36,746 nucleotides of DNA, from contig JBLRWS010000022.1 of NCBI GenBank assembly GCA_047921075.1, positions 1-36,746 on the forward strand, written 5' to 3'. Below are positions 32,170-36,746 of this stretch, in pieces. How positions within the stretch are numbered: position 1 is the stretch's first letter; the number at the start of each line of letters is the position of its first letter. This DNA comes from JBLRWS01 sp047921075. GTDB taxonomy: Bacteria > Bacteroidota > Rhodothermia > Balneolales > Balneolaceae. The position numbers and the translations under genes were made by a program. Below the pieces are notes generated by a model. It saw only the letters and a list, made by a program, of their open reading frames with translations. It had not been told where the DNA came from and did not search any database.

Positions 32170-33102
32170 TTACCCGACAAACAGCCACGTCACATACCCC
32201 ACATAGCTGAGCAGCAGAAACGCTCCCTCGGCACGGCCTACTGTTTTCCGTGTGACAAAAATTGGGATACAGATAAGCGACACAACGGTAAGCAGAACCA
32301 TATCGACGCGGAGAAGGGTGTCGGATACGGTGGTGGTTTCGGCAAATAAGCCCGAAATACTTACCACGGCCAGAATGTTAAGGATGTTACTCCCCACAAT
32401 GCCGCCTACCAGCATGTCGCGCTCTCCGCGAAGCGCGGCCGCCACAGTGATGACCACTTCCGGCAGAGAGGTACCAATGGCCACCATCGTAAGGCCAATC
32501 ACGAGTTCCGAAATACCGGCCTGTACGGCTATTTCCGAGGCGGAAAAAACCAGCGCTCTCGCGCCGCCGATCAGTAGAACCAGGCCTGCAATTACCAACG
32601 CCACTGTTTGCCATACCGGCAGGTCGCCCGGCGAGGGTGGCACTTTCACCCCCTTGCTGCCGCTGAGCCGGAACAAGGTAAAAAGGTAGGCCGCCAGCCC
32701 CATCAACAGCACCATAGCGTTCAGGCGTGTGAGCACTCCGTTCCACATTAGTGCGTAGAGCAGCAGAACCGATCCGATCATTACCGGCAGGTCGAACCGG
32801 AGCAGGTTCCGGTGTACGGCAAGGGGGGTCAAAATCGCACCGAGGCCTAAAATGAGCATGGTATTGGCGAGGTTGCTGCCCACAACGTTGCCCAGCATGA
32901 TGTCGCTCTTCCCCTGTAGCATCGCATCGATGCCCACCGCGAGTTCCGGAGCACTGGTTCCGAACGCCACCACGGTAAGGCCAATTACCAGCTTGGAAAT
33001 GCCAACCGATGCAGCCAGCTTCGACGCTGAGCGAACCAGAAGTTCCGCCCCCCCTATCAGTGAGACGAGGCCGATAATAAACCAGAAAATGGTAAGCGCC
33101 AC
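32170..33102 (-). CDS. CaCA family calcium/sodium (YrbG-like) antiporter
   Basis: This 310-residue polytopic inner-membrane exchanger has two inverted-topology halves. Each carries an alpha-repeat: GTSAPEL (49-54) with GNVVGSNLAN (71-80), and GTSLPEVV (210-217) with GGIVGSNILN (233-242). The two Glu residues in these repeats (53 and 215) coordinate the transported cations. The size and ten-helix pattern fit the prokaryotic YrbG branch. It starts at GTG 33102. A separate transcript from hutG is likely (93-base gap). Confidence 0.93.
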   Translation of the reverse strand: MALTIFWFIIGLVSLIGGAELLVRSASKLAASVGISKLVIGLTVVAFGTSAPELAVGIDAMLQGKSDIMLGNVVGSNLANTMLILGLGAILTPLAVHRNLLRFDLPVMIGSVLLLYALMWNGVLTRLNAMVLLMGLAAYLFTLFRLSGSKGVKVPPSPGDLPVWQTVALVIAGLVLLIGGARALVFSASEIAVQAGISELVIGLTMVAIGTSLPEVVITVAAALRGERDMLVGGIVGSNILNILAVVSISGLFAETTTVSDTLLRVDMVLLTVVSLICIPIFVTRKTVGRAEGAFLLLSYVGYVTWLFVG

Positions 33103-33195
33103 TCTGTGAGAATTGGGTGAAGATTAAGCAGAAAACAAGTGTAGCTGATGTTGCAGAATATAGGCAGGATACAACTCAATTTCTGTTCTCTGATT

Positions 33196-34080
33196 TTAGC
33201 GAAACGAGAGGCCCAGCAGGAAATTCCAGAGTGTGTACGCTGCAAGTTTTACGGTTTGATGGTCCCGGTCTAACCGCGGATTTACCTCGCAGATATCAAA
33301 CGACCGGACAGCCCGGCTCTTCCCGAATTCGAAGGCGCAGTTCAGCCACATGTCTGCTGAAAGGCCGGCGCTGTTTGGCGCGCTCACTCCCGGCGCGTCT
33401 GCCTGATTTACCGCATCCATATCCATTGTAGCCATCACATGTCCGTTATTTCGTTGATCCAGAAACGTAGGGACCGTAGAGCTGGTTACATCCGGCTTAA
33501 AAATGGCTTTGCCGTGCTCATTCACATAGTTGTAATGATCGGCTGAAATAGATGCAGGATTGAGGCCAAACACATTGTACGATTTGCATAACCCGGAGGG
33601 GTGGCCGATTGACTGGCGAAAGGGGGAGCCGGAATGGGCCTTTCCATTCTTAAGCGGGCGTACATCAGCATGCGCATCAATGTTTAAGATATGGACCGGT
33701 TTATGTGCGTTCGCATACCCGAGAAAATGACCAAACGATGTTTCATGCCCGCCACCGATGACGACCGGAATAATCTCATCTTTTAATAAACTCCCGACCG
33801 TCTCGCCCAGCAATTCCTGGTCAGACTCCACATCGCCGCTGCAGGAAATGGGTTCGCAAAAAGAGACCGTTTCCAGCAATTTTGTATGGTTGTGATGATA
33901 CGCCGGATGAGGAGTCAGTTTCATTAACTGCTCGAGAATCAGCTTCGGGGCATCGGATGCGCCCGGCCGGCCGCCATTACGTTTCACGCCTTCGTCAGAC
34001 GGAAAGCAGATCATCACCACCCTCGGTTTGGCAAGCTCCTGTTCCGGTTTGATATAGTCACTGAGCCGTTTATCACTCAT
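33196..34080 (-). CDS. hutG: formimidoylglutamase (arginase/ureohydrolase family)
   Basis: This 294-residue ureohydrolase-fold enzyme converts N-formimidoyl-L-glutamate to glutamate and formamide in histidine breakdown. Manganese-binding motifs are GGGHET (His112), DAHADV (Asp135, His137, Asp139) and MDMDAVNQADAPG (Asp220, Asp222). Among arginase relatives, the formimidoylglutamase assignment rests on the adjacent hutI and the C-terminal EVNPRLDRDHQT block. Its ATG overlaps the hutI stop by 8 bases, so the two are coupled. Confidence 0.9.
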   Translation of the reverse strand: MSDKRLSDYIKPEQELAKPRVVMICFPSDEGVKRNGGRPGASDAPKLILEQLMKLTPHPAYHHNHTKLLETVSFCEPISCSGDVESDQELLGETVGSLLKDEIIPVVIGGGHETSFGHFLGYANAHKPVHILNIDAHADVRPLKNGKAHSGSPFRQSIGHPSGLCKSYNVFGLNPASISADHYNYVNEHGKAIFKPDVTSSTVPTFLDQRNNGHVMATMDMDAVNQADAPGVSAPNSAGLSADMWLNCAFEFGKSRAVRSFDICEVNPRLDRDHQTVKLAAYTLWNFLLGLSFR

Positions 34081-35299
34081 AATCTTCAGGCAGTTTTTTC
34101 CCCTTTAAAAAAATCGTATCAGGTTTTTTGGGCTGATGGTGATAGAGCCAAAAGTTGATGGATGGGGCATCCAGTTTCAGGAAATCCGCGGATTTACCGA
34201 TTTCAATGGATCCTGTTTTATCATCCAATCCGATCGCCTTGGCGGCATAAATCGTAGCGGCTTTCAGCGTTTCGGCCGGTGTGAGCCGCCCGTGATTACA
34301 GGTCAGCATCATGGCCAGGCGCAAATCAAAGCTTGGCGCGGAACCGGGGTTAAAATCCGTAGCTGCGGCCACCTGCACTCCCCCATCAACCAGCCGGCGG
34401 CAGTTTAAATAGGGCTGTTGTGTATAAAGTGAAGCAATCGGCAGGGTCACGCCAATCACGCCGGCATCCGCCATCTGTTCAATTCCCGAATCGGAAATCT
34501 GTTCGAGGTGATCCGCGCTGATGGCCCCCACTTCGGCCGCAAGTTCCGCACCGCCACCGGGGGAAAGCTGGTCGGCATGGAGTTTTGGGATCAGGCCATG
34601 CGTTTTCCCCGCTTCGAAAATGGTGCGGGATTCATCAACCGTGAATGCAGAATCTTCCACAAAAATATCGCAAAAAAGGGCGAGGTTATTTTCTGCCACT
34701 GCGGGAATCATCTCGTCAATTACCAGGCTGATGTAGGCTTGCCGCCGGTTCTTAAACTCGGGCGGAATCGTGTGAGCACCAAGGAAGGTGGAAACGAGGT
34801 GAACCGGAAACTCGCCCGCAAGGCGCTTGTAGACCCTGAGCAGTTTGAGTTCATCTTCCAGCGTTAAACCATATCCGCTTTTGCACTCTATGGCAGTAAT
34901 GCCTGTTGAAATAATCTCCTTTAAAATTCCGGCTGATTTTTCATACAGCTCCTCTTCCGAGGCCGCGCGGGTCGCTTTAACGGTAGATAAAATTCCGCCG
35001 CCGGCTTTGGCAATGTCGAGGTAGCTCCGTCCCTGAATCCGCATTTCAAATTCATCTTCACGCCATCCGCCAAAACTGAGATGTGTATGGCAATCCACCA
35101 GTCCGGGAATGACGATTTTGCCCCCGGCATCCAGCCGCTCGTGGGCTTTGTACGTAGCCGGCAACTCTGCTTCCTTGCCCACCCATTGAATTGCGCCATC
35201 AGCCCACGCAATAGCCGCGTCTTTTATAGGATGCACATCACGCTGCACGCCTTCATCTTTGCAGGTGTAAAGAATGGATATGTTATTGAGTACCGGCAT
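34073..35299 (-). CDS. hutI: imidazolonepropionase
   Basis: This 408-residue amidohydrolase opens the imidazolone ring of 4-imidazolone-5-propionate to give N-formimidoyl-L-glutamate, the substrate of the next gene. The metal-binding HTH motif lies at 71-73 (VDCHTHLSFGG). Further ligands are in KLHADQLSPGGG, SADHLEQ and ATDFNPGS. The frame is open 18 codons upstream, but that extension is only the translation of a REP-like repeat; the ATG at 35299 is used. hutH and hutU are not in the window. The operon promoter must lie in or beyond the repeat region. Confidence 0.95.
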   Translation of the reverse strand: MPVLNNISILYTCKDEGVQRDVHPIKDAAIAWADGAIQWVGKEAELPATYKAHERLDAGGKIVIPGLVDCHTHLSFGGWREDEFEMRIQGRSYLDIAKAGGGILSTVKATRAASEEELYEKSAGILKEIISTGITAIECKSGYGLTLEDELKLLRVYKRLAGEFPVHLVSTFLGAHTIPPEFKNRRQAYISLVIDEMIPAVAENNLALFCDIFVEDSAFTVDESRTIFEAGKTHGLIPKLHADQLSPGGGAELAAEVGAISADHLEQISDSGIEQMADAGVIGVTLPIASLYTQQPYLNCRRLVDGGVQVAAATDFNPGSAPSFDLRLAMMLTCNHGRLTPAETLKAATIYAAKAIGLDDKTGSIEIGKSADFLKLDAPSINFWLYHHQPKKPDTIFLKGKKLPEDYE

Positions 35300-35322
35300 G
35301 GGTAAGTATTTTAAAAATGTAA

Positions 35323-35355
35323 AACAGGTTGCTGATCTGTTCCGGTGGACCACCG
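35323..35355. repeat. degenerate REP-like hairpins
   Basis: AACAGGTTGCTGATCTGTT (35323-35341) is a diverged copy of the AACAGGTC...GACCTGTT hairpin found in the array. The adjoining CGGTGGACCACCG (35343-35355) is a second, unrelated palindrome. Both lie just upstream of the hutI start. Confidence 0.6.
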
Positions 35356-35377
35356 CAATTAATTCAAAAAACCTATT

Positions 35378-35423
35378 CGCGGATCAGCGATCCGCGCTAC
35401 GTAGAACAGGTCGCTGACCTGTT
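35378..35423. repeat. REP-like unit 1
   Basis: Three palindromes in a row: CGCGGATCAGCGATCCGCG (35378-35396), CTACGTAG (35397-35404) and AACAGGTCGCTGACCTGTT (35405-35423). Followed by an 86-base spacer of type A (contains GAACATAGGAACAATGGTG). Confidence 0.95.
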
Positions 35424-35509
35424 TAACTCAAGCTTTGAACATAGGAACAATGGTGTTATGATGTTTATTCTTAATCAATGATACAAAATGGTGCTTCTTT
35501 TCTTTATTC

Positions 35510-35555
35510 CGCGGATCAGCGATCCGCGCTACGTAGAACAGGTCGCTGACCTGTT
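35510..35555. repeat. REP-like unit 2
   Basis: Identical three-palindrome head to unit 1, beginning 132 bases later. Followed by a type B spacer (contains GAACAAAGGGGCAATCGTG). Confidence 0.95.
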
Positions 35556-35644
35556 AAACTCAATTCTTGAACAAAGGGGCAATCGTGTTATGATGTTTAT
35601 TCTTAAGCATTGGTACAAAAATGGTGTCTCTTTTTCTTTGTTCT

Positions 35645-35682
35645 GCGGATCGGCGATCCGCGTTACAGGTCACCGACCTGTT
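35645..35682. repeat. REP-like unit 3, degenerate, next to the RAYT stop
   Basis: GCGGATCGGCGATCCGC followed by ACAGGTCACCGACCTGTT. The middle CTACGTAG palindrome is missing and the loops differ from the other units, although both stems are conserved. It ends 6 bases before the RAYT stop codon. Confidence 0.9.
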
Positions 35683-35688
35683 CAACAA

Positions 35689-36318
35689 TCATCTAAATGT
35701 TTCTTTAAACTCTTCTTTGCAGTACGTGTAAGGCCATTTTTTCCAGTCAGATACCAATCCAGCTTTCACTGGATTATGAATAACATAAGCTATTTGATTT
35801 TCCAATTCACCATCATTCCTTATTACACGATCATAACTTTCAACGTGCCAGAATGTACCGGAACGGTTAATAAGAATATTGATTTTACGCGCTGTGTATT
35901 TCTTTAAATCCCTTAGGATATCAGAAATCGGATGATTTGATGGCTTTTTGTTAGGGTCTGGTATGTGCTCAAAAACCAGATGCACGTGATTGCTCATAAT
36001 ACAGTACGCATATAAGTTGTAATGGAGACCATCTCTGTGATGAATAGAGTCCATTACAATTTCTGCAATATTGCGCTCTTTTAACCAAACAGGGCCCGAC
36101 TTGGGGTTGTCAAGAATTGATTCATACTTGTCGAATATTTTACGGTGAATTTGGTATTTATCATTTGCTGATACAGCTGAGTCCTTCAGCCTTTTCCTGA
36201 GTTCATTTAACGATGCCACTTTTTGGAGAGGAAGGGCACCGTCCAGTAAAAACGTTATTGAATATGTAGCACCAACAGGCTGAATGTGCGGTAAATTTCT
36301 TTTGTGATAGTTCATCAT
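35689..36318 (-). CDS. REP-associated tyrosine transposase (RAYT, Y1/HUH family)
   Basis: This 209-residue single-domain HUH nuclease is related to IS200/IS605 TnpA. The metal-binding HVH motif lies in MSNHVHLVF (111-113), and the probable nucleophile is Tyr162 in ESYDRVIR, about 49 residues later as in RAYTs. The C-terminus AYVIHNPVKAGLV is typical of the group. RAYTs act on the REP hairpins around them, usually without moving themselves. The frame is open to 36489, but that extension crosses REP-unit sequence; the ATG at 36318 (or 36315) starts the domain. It is flanked on both sides by REP-like units, and no second IS-type gene is present. Confidence 0.9.
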   Translation of the reverse strand: MMNYHKRNLPHIQPVGATYSITFLLDGALPLQKVASLNELRKRLKDSAVSANDKYQIHRKIFDKYESILDNPKSGPVWLKERNIAEIVMDSIHHRDGLHYNLYAYCIMSNHVHLVFEHIPDPNKKPSNHPISDILRDLKKYTARKINILINRSGTFWHVESYDRVIRNDGELENQIAYVIHNPVKAGLVSDWKKWPYTYCKEEFKETFR

Positions 36319-36364
36319 TGCAGATGAATTGAAATGGTTGAAATCCAGCAGTTTCAAAGCTCCA

Positions 36365-36408
36365 CGGATCAGCGATCCGCGCCACGTAAAACAGGTCGCC
36401 GACCTGTT
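36365..36408. repeat. REP-like unit 4, next to the RAYT start
   Basis: CGGATCAGCGATCCG (36365-36379), a changed middle segment (GCGCCACGTAA instead of the CTACGTAG palindrome) and AACAGGTCGCCGACCTGTT (36390-36408). The second hairpin has a GCC loop with intact stem. Followed by a type A spacer. Confidence 0.9.
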
Positions 36409-36495
36409 AAACTCAAGTCTTGAACATAGGAACAATGGTGTTAAGGAGTATATTCTTAAGCATTGATACAAAATGGTGCTTCTTTTCATTGTTCT

Positions 36496-36540
36496 GCGGA
36501 TCAGCGATCCGCGCTACGTAGAACAGGTCGCTGACCTGTT
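36496..36540. repeat. REP-like unit 5
   Basis: GCGGATCAGCGATCCGC, CTACGTAG (36514-36521) and AACAGGTCGCTGACCTGTT (36522-36540). It begins 132 bases after unit 4 and is followed by a type B spacer nearly identical to that after unit 2. Confidence 0.95.
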
Positions 36541-36626
36541 AAACTCAATTCTTGAACAAAGGGGCAATCGTGTTATGATGTTTATTCTTAATCAATGATA
36601 CAAAATGGTGCTTCTTTTCTTTATTC

Positions 36627-36672
36627 CGCGGATCAGCGATCCGCGCTACGTAGAACAGGTCGCTGACCTGTT
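36627..36672. repeat. REP-like unit 6
   Basis: Head identical to units 1 and 2, starting 132 bases after unit 5. A type A spacer follows and runs to the window end, so the array continues beyond 36746. Confidence 0.95.
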
Positions 36673-36746
36673 AAACTCAAGTCTTGAACATAGGAACAAT
36701 GGTGTTAAGGAGTATATTCTCAAGCATTGATACAAAATGGTGCTTC

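Noticed and set aside
36319..36489. N-terminal extension of the RAYT
   Set aside because: It is translated REP unit and spacer sequence; the HUH domain starts at the ATG at 36318.
35378..36746. Possible CRISPR array (regularly spaced palindromic repeats)
   Set aside because: The spacers are about 86 bases, conserved in two types, and no cas gene is present. The hairpins and RAYT identify it as REP-like.

Overview
This is a chromosomal window of an FCB-group bacterium. The best fit is Balneolota/Rhodothermota or a relative in the Bacteroidota lineage. This is inferred from gene content only: outer-membrane barrel and lipoprotein genes, a long plant/cyanobacterial-type IspH, a DUF4834-like protein, a secreted M14 peptidase with a C-terminal amidotransferase-like domain, and an FCB-style RecF-DciA-YbbR block. 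No rRNA is present to settle the placement.

Layout. 1-5652: the 3' end of a tRNA with its terminator, a small GIY-YIG nuclease, gdhA, a lipoprotein, an SLC13 anion transporter, a membrane OB-fold/two-TM pair, and a DUF481-type barrel. 5728-13960: an AhpD-like protein, then a cluster rich in amide-bond chemistry. The cluster holds a secreted M14 carboxypeptidase, divergent from a tightly overlapping operon of penicillin-acylase-type Ntn hydrolase, glutamine-synthetase-like amidoligase, and a C26 glutamine amidotransferase/gamma-glutamyl peptidase with a hydrophobic insert. A convergent DUF456 gene overlaps the last of these. 14076-17766: a minus-strand operon in which dnaA is followed, with overlapping or nearly abutting junctions, by folB, folK, a deoxynucleoside kinase, a DUF4834-like protein and a TPR protein. 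17767-18182 is non-coding, AT-rich, carries five DnaA-box matches and is the probable replication origin. 18183-26171: prmC, an unknown acidic-tailed protein, a barrel, a HAD phosphatase, enolase, an SGNH hydrolase, and the recF-dciA-ybbR block. 26175-33102: ispH, two small membrane proteins, a double M16 lipoprotein protease, a HigBA-type toxin-antitoxin pair whose toxin start is damaged, and a CaCA cation exchanger. 33196-35299: hutG and hutI of histidine degradation. 35300-36746: a tandem array of roughly 132-bp REP-like units with a RAYT transposase in the middle, running off the window end.

How the genes work together. The origin region combines replication initiation (DnaA, RecF, the DciA helicase loader) with folate and deoxynucleotide supply, while dnaN and gyrB are absent here. 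The most novel-looking group is the acylase-amidoligase-GAT operon at 9257-13555: a membrane/periplasmic amide hydrolase is translationally linked to a predicted ATP-dependent amide-forming enzyme and a gamma-glutamyl-cleaving or amidotransferase enzyme. This suggests making and trimming a peptide-like metabolite or envelope modification. The second is the RAYT with its flanking array, in which two spacer types alternate to give a ~264-bp higher-order period.
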